Positions 16,455-25,540 of a stretch of 64,000 bases of DNA are shown one piece after another. The stretch's first letter is position 1. Every line of letters starts with the position of its first letter. Position numbers and translations under genes: made by a program. Source of the DNA: Colwellia chukchiensis (GTDB taxonomy: Bacteria; Pseudomonadota; Gammaproteobacteria; Enterobacterales; Alteromonadaceae); assembly GCF_002104455.1 (NCBI RefSeq), contig NZ_NBOC01000004.1:124001-188000 (forward strand), written 5' to 3'. The notes under the pieces are model-generated. The model was not told the origin of the DNA. It saw only the letters and a list, made by a program, of their open reading frames with translations, and did not search any database.

Positions 16455-17813
16455 TCAAACTGATAAATGGCATCCATAGTAAAAAAGACTAAACTCATGG
16501 TTATGCTGCTCGGATGGCTCTGTACTTCCTGTTAGCCACCAACCGAAATCGCTCGTTGTTTCAGGTCCTTGTTCTATATCAGATCTGATTATACCGAAAT
16601 TTAGCTCAGCACTATCTGAGTATGCATAATTGAAATCAGACTCAATAATAATTGCATTTCGCTCAATGCTGGGCGTATTAACCCTATTAAGTGAAGCGCC
16701 AAATTTGTTAGCTCCTAAACGGTACTGGCCTCTTAACAACCAAAAATCTCTACCAGATTTCCCGCTATCGGCACTTTCAAATGCAGATAAAAGCCCAAAA
16801 TCTAATTGTTCACTACTTATTGTGTATTTAATTGCAGAATCCAACTCACCTGAATAGTCTTCATCATAATATGACTCCCCGCCAATTCTTGGCGTATGTA
16901 CTACTCTTAGAGACTCTGGCCCGGAAACTTCAAATAAACTTTGATTATCATTGAAAAAAGGTCGTTTTTCCGAGAAAAAGCTTTCTATGGCTGAAAAATT
17001 AACGACTAACTCATCTGATTCGACCTGACCAAAGTCCGGGTTTATTGTGGCACTTAATTGTTGGCTTTTAGTAGGTTTCCAAAAAAGCTCCGCCCCTATA
17101 TCAGTAGAGTTTTTGTTGTTTGCAATGTCTCGATTGGCCGAAATGTATGGAAAAACATCTAGGCTCGACTGATTGTTGATTTCAACTTTTTGTTTGTTGA
17201 AGTTTGTCAAAAAGCTATTCATTGAAGCGTTTGCCGGAATTGATGAATATGTAGCATTAGTGGATTCATCATAACGCGTAATAGAAAGGCCGAATTCATT
17301 CTGCTCTTGAATGGCAAAAGACATAGCAGTCCAAGGGATATAAATTTCAGTGCTCCACGAATCGGTAAATACTTTAGTTTTGAAGTTCCATTGATTGCCC
17401 CAATCTAAATCTAACTCTTTATTTTGCTTATAGATACCATCATAATAATATCCTTGATGATTGACTGAAAATACATAACTCGTTTGCTCGGTATTATTCA
17501 TATCTATCATTAGTTGAATATGATCATTGGTAAAAAGCGAGTCGTTTTCTTGTGTCCTTACTCTTAATGGTTGCTTAGTTGTTGCCACAACAGCTATGTA
17601 TATGCCGTGGTCAGTTGTTATTATTTGATAAGAAAAGTTGCTCTCTACCTTTGTTAGCGTTTGTGGAACAACTTGGTAATTAACTGTGTTTCTCTTCGCG
17701 CTTTGCCAACCTGAATCATTCAGAGAGCCATCAACGACAACTTCAGTTGCAAAGGCAATACTTGAAGCAAACAGATAAAGAAGTTGTAAAGAAGCGTTAA
17801 AAGACTTGTTCAT
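16455..17813 (-). CDS. DUF5916-type protein with CBM9-like domain, C-terminally short
   Basis: The protein has 452 residues with an N-terminal signal peptide. Residues about 25-200 form a carbohydrate-binding family 9-like domain (DGSLNDSGWQ near the start). The DUF5916 region follows: NPDFGQVESDE, FFSEKRPFFNDN, VVHTPRIGG, then beta-strand-rich sequence. Family members are usually about 700-800 residues and end in an outer-membrane beta-barrel; this one stops early (end FYYGCHLSV) after a run of six T bases, so truncation by frameshift is possible. Its start overlaps the stop of the sensor kinase gene (TAATG), so it belongs to the two-component operon. It may sense or bind an envelope glycan; that is inference. 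Confidence 0.7.
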   Translation of the reverse strand: MNKSFNASLQLLYLFASSIAFATEVVVDGSLNDSGWQSAKRNTVNYQVVPQTLTKVESNFSYQIITTDHGIYIAVVATTKQPLRVRTQENDSLFTNDHIQLMIDMNNTEQTSYVFSVNHQGYYYDGIYKQNKELDLDWGNQWNFKTKVFTDSWSTEIYIPWTAMSFAIQEQNEFGLSITRYDESTNATYSSIPANASMNSFLTNFNKQKVEINNQSSLDVFPYISANRDIANNKNSTDIGAELFWKPTKSQQLSATINPDFGQVESDELVVNFSAIESFFSEKRPFFNDNQSLFEVSGPESLRVVHTPRIGGESYYDEDYSGELDSAIKYTISSEQLDFGLLSAFESADSGKSGRDFWLLRGQYRLGANKFGASLNRVNTPSIERNAIIIESDFNYAYSDSAELNFGIIRSDIEQGPETTSDFGWWLTGSTEPSEQHNHEFSLFYYGCHLSV

Positions 17814-19231
17814 TACAGCGATACAGTAAATGTTATTTTCTTCTCAACTAGCGATATTGAAACAGTTGCTCCAATTTTTTCACAGTAGGATTTTACTATT
17901 GCTAAACCTAATCCAAATCGTTCTGTTGATGTTCTTGATTCGTCTTTTTGCCATAAAGGATCAAAAAACAATTTAAGCTCATTTTCTTGATAATTTTCGT
18001 AGCAGATATTTGAAATTTTGATTAAAGCATTTCTATTATCAATTTTTGATGTTGTTATCTCTATTGCTGTATTAGTTGGACTGTAAAAAATTGCGTTATT
18101 AATCAAATTTGATAACACAGTTTCTAATGCAAATTTGTTGGTCTCAACTATCAATAAAGGGACATCGAGATGAAATTTAATCTCTCTGTCTTCTGAATTT
18201 TCTCTAGCGAGAATATTTCCAATTAGTTCGGTTAAGTTAATTTTGCTAGTTTCTAACTCATGGCTACTACTACTTTTTTGTAATAGCATGATGCTACTAA
18301 CGATATTTTTTAAGCGATAGGATATTCCATGGACATCGCTTGCAAGGTTATCTGATATTTCCTTTTCATGAGGAAACTTTAAGGCAACTTCGCTCAAACT
18401 TATAAGCTCTGCAATTGGTGTTTTTAATTCGTGAGCAATGTCAGAAGCCATTCTCTGCTCTCGAATGTACAGAATATGATTTTCTTTAATAAACTGATTA
18501 ACGCCTTCAGCTATCGGAACGAGTTCTTGCGGTAAAAATTCTACTGAAACTTCCGGGTTTTTAGAGTTTAAACTTATTTTTCTTAGCTGCTGACTGAGTT
18601 CACTAATTGGTTTTAAACTCCTAGAAACAACAAGTTTGACAATTATTCTTATAATAAATACGGAAAATATAGATGTGAAAATAAAAATAATATCAACAAA
18701 CCAGTGGATATAGTCTAACTCTTCTCTACTTAGCGCATAGGCAAGTTCCATTGGTTGTTGATTCTTTGCAAATTCTTCTCTGCTTATACCGAGTATTTCA
18801 CGAATGTCAGAGTCAACCTGAGGAAAAAACTTTGTATACAGCATCCTGCCATTTCTACCGTCTGGTAATACGGTATCTTGAATAATAAATTCATGTAGTT
18901 TTACATCTAATCTAGAGAGAGCTTTTATTTCAAAAAGCTCTAGAGTGTCAGATCTCTCAAATACTTCGCTTTTGTACCAAAGTTGGTAATATTCAGGGTT
19001 TTCTTTGCCTTCAAATTCCGGCATAAACTCCCCAGCAAAATCAAATTCTATTCCGTTTTCATCTTCTTCAACTAATGTTTCAAGTAGTCCAACTTTGTTG
19101 ATCATGGCTCGGTCAAACTCATCACTAATCCATGTATCAACACTGATATCAGTTGCTAATAAGATACAAAATAAGAGTAATGAGATTGAAATTGATAGAT
19201 AGCGACTTAGCTTTTTATGAATTGAATTCAT
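17813..19231 (-). CDS. Sensor histidine kinase, PmrB/QseC-like
   Basis: This 472-residue kinase has an N-terminal membrane segment (about 10-30), a periplasmic sensor region to about 175, a second membrane segment near 176-200, and a HAMP-like linker. The kinase core shows the H-box DIAHELKTPIAEL, N-box NLINNAIFYSP and a GLGLAIVKSY G-box. The periplasmic part is acidic (for example EEDENGIEFDFAGEF), as in sensors of cationic peptides or metals, but no fixed ExxE motif of PmrB is clear. The gene overlaps both neighbours by TAATG junctions, so it is translationally coupled to the response regulator upstream and the DUF5916 gene downstream. The signal it reads is unknown. Confidence 0.88.
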   Translation of the reverse strand: MNSIHKKLSRYLSISISLLLFCILLATDISVDTWISDEFDRAMINKVGLLETLVEEDENGIEFDFAGEFMPEFEGKENPEYYQLWYKSEVFERSDTLELFEIKALSRLDVKLHEFIIQDTVLPDGRNGRMLYTKFFPQVDSDIREILGISREEFAKNQQPMELAYALSREELDYIHWFVDIIFIFTSIFSVFIIRIIVKLVVSRSLKPISELSQQLRKISLNSKNPEVSVEFLPQELVPIAEGVNQFIKENHILYIREQRMASDIAHELKTPIAELISLSEVALKFPHEKEISDNLASDVHGISYRLKNIVSSIMLLQKSSSSHELETSKINLTELIGNILARENSEDREIKFHLDVPLLIVETNKFALETVLSNLINNAIFYSPTNTAIEITTSKIDNRNALIKISNICYENYQENELKLFFDPLWQKDESRTSTERFGLGLAIVKSYCEKIGATVSISLVEKKITFTVSL

Positions 19232-19905
19232 TAATGACTCTCAACGAAGTAGCCAAAGCCACGCTTGGTTTTAATTGGAAGCTCGTAACCAATAGCTCTT
19301 ACTTTTTTCCGAGCAGAAGAAAGGTGAGCCTCTATAGAATTTTTTGCAATCGCATCATACTGCCCGGCAAGATATTCGCTAAGCTTTTCAGGAGAAATTA
19401 CTTTTCCTTGATTGGTAAACAAACATTCAACCACTTTGTATTCATTGGGTGTAAGTTGAGCATCCGTACCACCACATTTTAATTGTTTTAAATGCAAATC
19501 TAATGATATTGAGCCAATGTTGACACTGCTGTCATTTACATTCAATGTTCCCCTGCGCATAAGACAAAGTAATCGAACATGTAGCTCGTCAAACGAAAAA
19601 GGTTTAGTAAGGTAGTCATCAGCACCGTTGAGCAAACCGTCAACTTTATCTTCAGTAAGGTCTTTCGCAGACAAAATTAATACACGGATATCTTTTCCTG
19701 CCTGACGAATTGCCTTTAATATTGAAGTACCATCGACAGAGGGCAACATTAAATCAAGAATTAATAAAGAATAATCACCAGACAAAGCCATGCTTAAGCC
19801 TTCAGAGCCATCGCCAGTGTCATCAACAGTGAAACCAAGATTGGATAGTCCAACTCTTAAACTACGCCTAAGTGAAACTGAATCTTCGATAATTAAAACT
19901 TTCAA
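19231..19905 (-). CDS. OmpR-family response regulator, PmrA/QseB-like
   Basis: This 224-residue regulator has a receiver domain with the acidic pair (IIEDS), the phospho-accepting Asp in LLILDLMLP near residue 51, and Lys in YLTKPFSFDEL. The winged-helix output domain follows from about residue 125 (LTPNEYKVVECLF, later HLSSARKKVRAIG, ending TKRGFGYFVE). It heads an operon with the sensor kinase and the DUF5916 gene. A TTAAG-type box precedes its own start and two more lie before eptA and the phosphoglycerol transferase gene, which predicts autoregulation and control of the whole envelope locus. The PmrA analogy rests on target genes and box form. Confidence 0.9.
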   Translation of the reverse strand: MKVLIIEDSVSLRRSLRVGLSNLGFTVDDTGDGSEGLSMALSGDYSLLILDLMLPSVDGTSILKAIRQAGKDIRVLILSAKDLTEDKVDGLLNGADDYLTKPFSFDELHVRLLCLMRRGTLNVNDSSVNIGSISLDLHLKQLKCGGTDAQLTPNEYKVVECLFTNQGKVISPEKLSEYLAGQYDAIAKNSIEAHLSSARKKVRAIGYELPIKTKRGFGYFVESH

Positions 19906-19944
19906 TGATGCATGCCTTTGAGTAAATATTATTCAGAATATCGC

Positions 19945-19966
19945 CTTAAACTTAAGTTTAGCTGAA
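19945..19966 (-). promoter_or_regulatory. PmrA-like box upstream of the response regulator operon
   Basis: On the minus strand this reads TTCAGCTAAAC then TTAAGTTTAAG. The right half-site matches the other two boxes; the left is weaker (TTCAG for TTAAG). TAATAT about 20 bp downstream is a likely -10. The stretch 19967-20203 holds no recognisable gene. Confidence 0.55.
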
Positions 19967-20203
19967 TTTACACTTAATTTATTTAAAAGCTATTTCGTTA
20001 AAGCTCTAGCTTTCCCTCTAAGTTTTCAGATTCTTTTTGTGAAAAATCAATTTTAAATCACAAATTAGAGTATTTAAGTTAACTGAACATGGGGAAATAA
20101 GAGGCTTAATGTCCGTTTTGTAGATATATTGATACAACTCAAACATAAAATCAGTGTCTCAAATTCGCTCATTTGCGACGCTCGACTAAACTCGTTTTGG
20201 GGC

Positions 20204-22350
20204 GTGCGACGTGAAGTCGTATGAAGCGCTGTTCACCGCTTAATGAGTGAACCATCTGTATCACCAGATGATCCTAGGAGCCTGAATAAAGTAGCGGCTC
20301 TGACAATGTAACGAAGGTTGGTATGCGCCAATCGGGATCTTAATCGTGAGAGGACGATCCTCCTGATAACCACAAATCGGGTGAGTGCTAGGCAGTCAGT
20401 ATGATGAACATAAGTGAATCCGCGTAAGGTGCGTTATACGATGAAACAGCGGAAGTGGTTAATACGCTGTAGCCAAAAGGCGCGAGAGTCGGAAAGAGAT
20501 TGCCCCATGCTCTTTCGTGATCACTGAACTCTCCGCACTATAGCGGGCATCTAACCTGACATTGCGCAACATACGGAACACGGTAAGCCTGTATCACTCC
20601 CTTTGGGAAAGCTTATATAGCCGATAGTGATGCAGGTAGAGGATGTTGGAGAAAGCAAAGGCTGGATTGTAATGATGCAGATACAGACGTCTGTCTGGCA
20701 CGAAAGTGAGCTGACTTCCGACTGGTCTTCCTTTGCAAGAGAATTTGAAGAACTTTATTCAAGGAGAAACGCAAATGATGATTTCAAAAGAGATTAGTGC
20801 CTCTCCTGACAGTGCTCAATGGCAATCCATAAATTGGAAAACTGTTGAGTCACACGTTTTAAAGCTTCAGATGCGTATTGCAAAAGCAACAAGAGAAAGT
20901 AAACACGGCAAAGCGAAAGCGTTGCAGTGGATACTGACTCACTCGCATTCGGCAAAACTTCTTGCTGTTAAGCGAGTATCACAAAACAAAGGCAGTAAAA
21001 CGCCCGGAATAGACGGCGTCATCTGGAATACGGATACGCGCCGCATGAAAGCAGTCAATCAATTGAGCAGAAAGGCTTATCAAGCCAAACCGCTCAAGCG
21101 TATCTACATCCCTAAGAAAAACGGCAAGCTCAGACCTTTGGGTATCCCGTGCATGGTCGATAGAGCGCTACAAGCGCTTCATCTTCTTGCACTAGAGCCT
21201 GTGTCAGAAACACTTGCTGACCCAAATAGCTACGGCTTTCGGCGCAATAGAAGCACTGCTGATGCTATTGCTCAGTGTTTTCTCTGTTTGAGTAAAAAGC
21301 AATCCGCGCAATGGGTTCTTGAGGGAGATATCAAAGCCTGTTTCGACAAGATTGGGCATCAATGGCTTATGAATAATATAGCTGTAGATAAACGAATGTT
21401 GGAACAATGGTTAAAGTCTGGTTTTATGGACAAAGGGCTGTTCTATCGCACTGACGAGGGAACACCACAAGGCGGGATCATATCTCCAACCTTGATGCTG
21501 ATGACTCTTGTAGGTCTTGAGCAACGCATAAAGTCCACCGCACTTAAAAATGGGGCGAGAGCCAACTTTATAGGATACGCCGATGATTTCGTCGTCACTT
21601 GCACTTCAAAGGACGTGCTGGAGAACGATATCAAACCGTTGATTGCTGACTTCTTAGCACACAGAGGCTTAACGCTCTCCGAAGAGAAAACGCACATTAC
21701 TCACATTAGCCGTGGTTTTGACTTCCTAGGCTTTAACCATAGGAAGTACAAAGGAAAGCTGCTCATTAAACCGAGTAAATCTAACACGTTAATATTTCTG
21801 AGTAACTTGCGCGAACTCACTAAAAAGCACGCAACCACCCCCGTTAACGATCTAATCAAGTTGATAAATCCGAAACTCAGGGGCTGGTCGAATTACTATC
21901 GACATTGCGTTGCCAAACAAGTATTCGGATATGTGAGTCACAAACTATTTCTAGCGTTATGGCATTGGGCTAAAAGGCGTCATCCAACAAAATCAAAAAC
22001 TTGGATCGCCATGAAGTACTTTATCAACCGTCGAGGCCAATGGCAATTTCACGGTTGGCAGAAGAGCATGAACATGGATTGTCAGTTTAATCTATTTCAA
22101 ATAGCTAAGGTGCCAATAGAGAGACATGTGAAAATCAGGAGTGAAGCTACGCCTTTTGATCCTTTATACCAAGAATACTTGGCAAAGAGAAAAGCAAAGA
22201 GGCAATGCCGCAACTCTTGGAATGAACCTAATCTCTCTGCTTTATAAGTTGCTGGGTACCAATTAGGTGCCTTCGTGAAGGCTTGAGCCGTATGCAGTGA
22301 AAGTTGCACGTACGGTTCTTAGGAGGGCGACACTTGGTAACAGGTGTCGT
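20204..22350 (+). ncRNA. Group II intron (retroelement)
   Basis: The 5' end starts GTGCGACGTGAAG, the usual bacterial group II intron start. About 550 bases of structured RNA precede the maturase gene. After the gene, domain V is recognisable at about 22286-22320 (GAGCCGTATG... paired with ...CGTACGGTTC around a GAAA-containing loop). A domain VI hairpin (GGCGACAC / GTGTCGTC) follows. The exact 3' end lies somewhere in 22344-22356. The insertion point is in non-coding DNA between the two-component operon and the Gabija-like pair. Exon-binding pairings were not worked out. Confidence 0.88.
20775..22247 (+). CDS. ltrA: Group II intron reverse transcriptase/maturase
   Basis: This is a 490-residue protein from the ATG at 20775, preceded by AAGGAG with 8-bp spacing; an in-frame TTG at 20733 would add 14 residues and is less likely. 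The order is an N-terminal RT-0 region (GSKTPGIDGV), reverse transcriptase with YADDFVV, then the maturase domain X (NPKLRGWSNYYRH). The C-terminal part has no Cys pairs of an HNH endonuclease zinc site, so the protein appears to lack the En domain. Such forms splice and reverse-transcribe their intron but rely on replication forks for target priming. The gene sits inside the intron RNA at 20204-22350. Confidence 0.92.
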   Translation: MMISKEISASPDSAQWQSINWKTVESHVLKLQMRIAKATRESKHGKAKALQWILTHSHSAKLLAVKRVSQNKGSKTPGIDGVIWNTDTRRMKAVNQLSRKAYQAKPLKRIYIPKKNGKLRPLGIPCMVDRALQALHLLALEPVSETLADPNSYGFRRNRSTADAIAQCFLCLSKKQSAQWVLEGDIKACFDKIGHQWLMNNIAVDKRMLEQWLKSGFMDKGLFYRTDEGTPQGGIISPTLMLMTLVGLEQRIKSTALKNGARANFIGYADDFVVTCTSKDVLENDIKPLIADFLAHRGLTLSEEKTHITHISRGFDFLGFNHRKYKGKLLIKPSKSNTLIFLSNLRELTKKHATTPVNDLIKLINPKLRGWSNYYRHCVAKQVFGYVSHKLFLALWHWAKRRHPTKSKTWIAMKYFINRRGQWQFHGWQKSMNMDCQFNLFQIAKVPIERHVKIRSEATPFDPLYQEYLAKRKAKRQCRNSWNEPNLSAL

Positions 22351-22560
22351 CTATCCGACAAAGGCGAGTTATGTTCATAACCCGTCGAAGGACAAAAACG
22401 TTTCAGAGCCGACAAGTAGCTCCGTGCTAAAAAATAAACATTATGATGTAATTCGTTTTTAGCTCTTCGTGCAATAGGTAATTCAGCGGAAGATCACTTA
22501 TAACTTTGAGTAATGTATAGTATTCTGGTTAAAAAATATTCATGGCAGGTGATTATTACA

Positions 22561-24126
22561 ATGACGTATATTTTGAAAACAAAAATAAAAAACTTTAAAA
22601 AATTCAGGGAGTATGAGGTTCAATTTGACCCCAAAAGAAATATTCTAATTGGGGATAATGAAGCAGGAAAGAGCACTATATTGACGGCTATTGAACTTGT
22701 ATTGAGTGGCAGCAGAAGTAAGGTAGATAGCTTGGGTATCGAAGCTTTGCTTAATGTTAGTGTTGTTTCTGAATTTCTAGCGGGTGAGAAGAGTATAGAC
22801 CGCCTTCCGAGTCTTCATATTGAATTATTTCTAAATGAAACAGATAACCCAGATCTCAACGGTAGAAACAACAGTGATGGAATTTATGCTGACGGGCTTC
22901 AATTGATCTGTGAACCGAACGAAGAGTTAAGCGCGGAGATACGGCAAGTTTTGGATACTGAAGGTGATAACTTTCCTTTCGAATTTTACGTTGCCAAGTT
23001 TATTACGTTCAATGGGGATGCATACTCCAGTTATCGGAAGTTTTTGCGCTTTTTGTCTATTGATAGCACTCAAATTAACAACGAGTACGCAAACAGTCAG
23101 TATGTAAAAGCCATGTATGAAGCGACCGTAGAGCAACCTGTCCGTTATAGTCTAATGAATGAATATAGACAGCAAAAAAGTGCCTTCAGGGATACCCAGC
23201 TAAATGTGATTAATGATGACTTAGAAGGCTACGATTTTGCTATCCGCTCTGGCTCAAAGTTCAATTTGGAAACTGATCTAACACTAACAGAGGAAGGCAT
23301 TCCTATTGAAAATCGTGGTAAAGGAAAGCAGTGCTTTATAAAAACAGCGTTTGCATTGAGAGAGCGTGATGAAGGCAAGAGAATCGATGTCTTGTTACTA
23401 GAAGAGCCTGAGAACCACCTTAGCCACACCAGCATGTATAAGCTAATTAGTCAGGTAGAGAAGGCTCATGATAATCAGGTGATAATTGCAACCCATAGTA
23501 GCTTAATTAGCTCTAGATTAGATTTAAGAAAGTCGATCTTACTGAATAGTGCAGCAATCAGACCTGCTTCCTTGACAGACCTCACGAGGGATACCGCTAA
23601 GTTTTTTGCGAAAGCCCCTAACCATAACATCTTAGAGCATGTCCTTTCTGAAAAAGTAATTCTTGTTGAGGGTGATGCGGAATATATTCTGATGGAGTGC
23701 TTATACGAGCGAATGAAAGGTCATGCACCAAGCGAGGATGGTGTTCATATAATCTCCGTTGGTGGTACTAGCTTTAAACGATATATGGAAGTTTCTAAGT
23801 TGTTGAATATTAGGACGGCGGTGATCCGTGATAATGACAGTGACTATCAAAAAAACTGTATAGATAATTATCATGATTATCAAGCAGATTGTATAACAGT
23901 ATGCGCTGACCCAGATAACACAAGAACAACTTTTGAAATATGCATGTATCAGGATAATAAAGATATATGCGACGGCTTATTTTCAGGCGGAAGAATCCAA
24001 TTAACACCTCAACAGTATATGTTGAATAACAAAACTACCGCAGCATTTAGGTTACTTGACGAGAAGGCGAATGAAATCACTGTACCTCCATACATTAGAG
24101 AGGCCATTGAATGGATAAGCGAGTAG
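22561..24126 (+). CDS. gajA: OLD-family ATP-dependent nuclease, GajA-like
   Basis: This is a 521-residue protein from the ATG at 22561, which has AGGTGA upstream and gives the usual family start before TKIKNFKKF; an ATG at 22513 would add 16 unlikely residues. The N-terminal half is an SMC/RecF-like ATPase with Walker A GDNEAGKST (31-39), a signature region near ENRGKGKQ and Walker B VLLLEEPENHLS. The C-terminal half is a TOPRIM nuclease: VILVEGDAE supplies the Glu, and AVIRDNDSD the Asp residues. It overlaps a UvrD-like helicase gene by 16 bp, the two-gene layout of Gabija. In Gabija, GajA nicks phage DNA when nucleotides are depleted. It is slightly shorter than the model GajA (578 residues). 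Confidence 0.8.
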   Translation: MTYILKTKIKNFKKFREYEVQFDPKRNILIGDNEAGKSTILTAIELVLSGSRSKVDSLGIEALLNVSVVSEFLAGEKSIDRLPSLHIELFLNETDNPDLNGRNNSDGIYADGLQLICEPNEELSAEIRQVLDTEGDNFPFEFYVAKFITFNGDAYSSYRKFLRFLSIDSTQINNEYANSQYVKAMYEATVEQPVRYSLMNEYRQQKSAFRDTQLNVINDDLEGYDFAIRSGSKFNLETDLTLTEEGIPIENRGKGKQCFIKTAFALRERDEGKRIDVLLLEEPENHLSHTSMYKLISQVEKAHDNQVIIATHSSLISSRLDLRKSILLNSAAIRPASLTDLTRDTAKFFAKAPNHNILEHVLSEKVILVEGDAEYILMECLYERMKGHAPSEDGVHIISVGGTSFKRYMEVSKLLNIRTAVIRDNDSDYQKNCIDNYHDYQADCITVCADPDNTRTTFEICMYQDNKDICDGLFSGGRIQLTPQQYMLNNKTTAAFRLLDEKANEITVPPYIREAIEWISE

Positions 24127-25133
24127 TACTAGCAGTTGCAGGATCGGGGAAAACACAACATATAATTGATAAATTAGGTATAAATAGTCGTGCGCTGATT
24201 GTTACTTACACTGTAAATAATACTACTAATCTAAAAAAGCGTATTTTAAAAAAATTTGGAGTAATGCCTAAAGGTGTGCGTGTTTACACCTATTTTTCAT
24301 TCCTAATGTCGTTCTGCGTGCGACCAATCGTTGGTAACGACGTTAAGATAAAGGGGATTAGCTATAGTGAACCGCCTAAATTTGCGAAACGCAACACTCA
24401 CAGACATTACTTCAGCCAAGGATACCGACTTTACCATAGCCGTATTGCGAAGATGATGATGGATTGTGATGGTGTGTCTGATATCTCTGAGCGTATAGAA
24501 AAGTATTTTGATTTCTTTTGCGTAGATGAAGTTCAAGATTTCGCAGCTAATGATTTCAATTTGCTTTGTCAGTTGTCGAAAATGGATGTGGAGGTATTAT
24601 TCGTTGGTGACTTTTTCCAACATACTTTTGATACTAGCCGAGATGGTAATATTCAAAAAAAACTACATAACAACTATGAAGCATATCTTACCAAGCTCAA
24701 AGATTCAGGATACATAATCGACTTAGATACACTCGCTCACAGCTATAGATGTAGCCCTACAGTTTGCAGGTTTGTTACCGAGCAAATTGGCATCACAATA
24801 AACTCCCATCGACAAGATGAAGTCAATATTGCCCTAATTGACGATACTGAACAAATTAAAAGATTATTCTCTGACGATTCCATCGTTAAATTGTTTTTTA
24901 AAGAAAGTTACAAGTACGTTGGAAGGACTGACAATTGGGGAAATACAAAAGGCTTGGATGATTTCTCTGACATCTGCATAGTTCTAAATCCGACCACATT
25001 CACAGCCTATACAAAAGGACAATTGGCTACTTTGGCACCATCGACGTTGAACAAGCTATATGTAGCTTGTACAAGAGCTAAAGGTAATGTGTATTTTGTC
25101 TCACAACGATTACTAGACGGGCACAAGAAATAA
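24111..25133 (+). CDS. gajB: UvrD-like helicase, short GajB-like
   Basis: This is a 340-residue superfamily I helicase-like protein with Walker A VAGSGKT at 9-15, DEVQDF (motif II) near 140-145, AHSYRCSP (motif IV region) near 207-213, and YVACTRAKGNVYF (motif VI) at the end. Gabija GajB is about 494 residues, so roughly 150 residues are absent. Motif V (IHKxKG type) is not recognisable and the 2B-like subdomain seems missing. The pairing with the OLD-family gene, overlapping start and gene order still fit Gabija. The short form may be an ATP-hydrolysing sensor rather than a processive helicase; that is inference. No stop or frameshift is visible, so it is probably a natural short variant. 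Confidence 0.72.
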   Translation: MDKRVVLAVAGSGKTQHIIDKLGINSRALIVTYTVNNTTNLKKRILKKFGVMPKGVRVYTYFSFLMSFCVRPIVGNDVKIKGISYSEPPKFAKRNTHRHYFSQGYRLYHSRIAKMMMDCDGVSDISERIEKYFDFFCVDEVQDFAANDFNLLCQLSKMDVEVLFVGDFFQHTFDTSRDGNIQKKLHNNYEAYLTKLKDSGYIIDLDTLAHSYRCSPTVCRFVTEQIGITINSHRQDEVNIALIDDTEQIKRLFSDDSIVKLFFKESYKYVGRTDNWGNTKGLDDFSDICIVLNPTTFTAYTKGQLATLAPSTLNKLYVACTRAKGNVYFVSQRLLDGHKK

Positions 25134-25540
25134 GTTAGATTTTATGCCCGCTTTTAACTCAAAGCAGACCTTTAGAGCATTTACGTTAACTCCTTTTAGG
25201 GCTGAAACGAGTTGATCATGAATGACTGTTCATGGCACATATGCGACAGTCAGATTTGATTGAGTTCTATTATTCGAGTCTGACAGATCGAGTTAAGACT
25301 TTTTCATATAAAGCTTTTTCATATAAAGCTTTTTCATATAAAGCCATATGTTACATGTCAGTTAAACTGAAGTGACACAGATTTATAAACATTACAATTT
25401 CATTGTTTGATTTGTGAAATAAACCAATTCCTTTAATACTGTTCACTCTCTTTAAATTTTTGCAACGACAAAATAAGACGTAACCAACTCTAACTGGCGT
25501 ATTATTTTATCGCAACAAGATTGCGGAGAATGACAAAATA
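25134..25540. other. Non-coding stretch between the Gabija-like pair and the integrase gene
   Basis: These 407 bp hold no supportable gene. The only structure seen is the 3 x 15 bp tandem repeat at 25299-25343 and some short dyads. Both flanking genes point into it. Confidence 0.6.
25299..25343. repeat. Tandem repeat, 3 x 15 bp
   Basis: CTTTTTCATATAAAG occurs three times head to tail without mismatch. A TTTTT tract in each unit suggests slippage. It is not spaced like CRISPR and has no unique spacers. Confidence 0.9.

Noticed and set aside
20733-20774. TTG start for the group II intron maturase
   Set aside because: The ATG at 20775 has a well-spaced AAGGAG; the extra 14 codons overlap intron RNA structure.
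25299-25343. Short regular repeats as a possible CRISPR fragment
   Set aside because: The units are contiguous with no spacers, and no cas gene is nearby.
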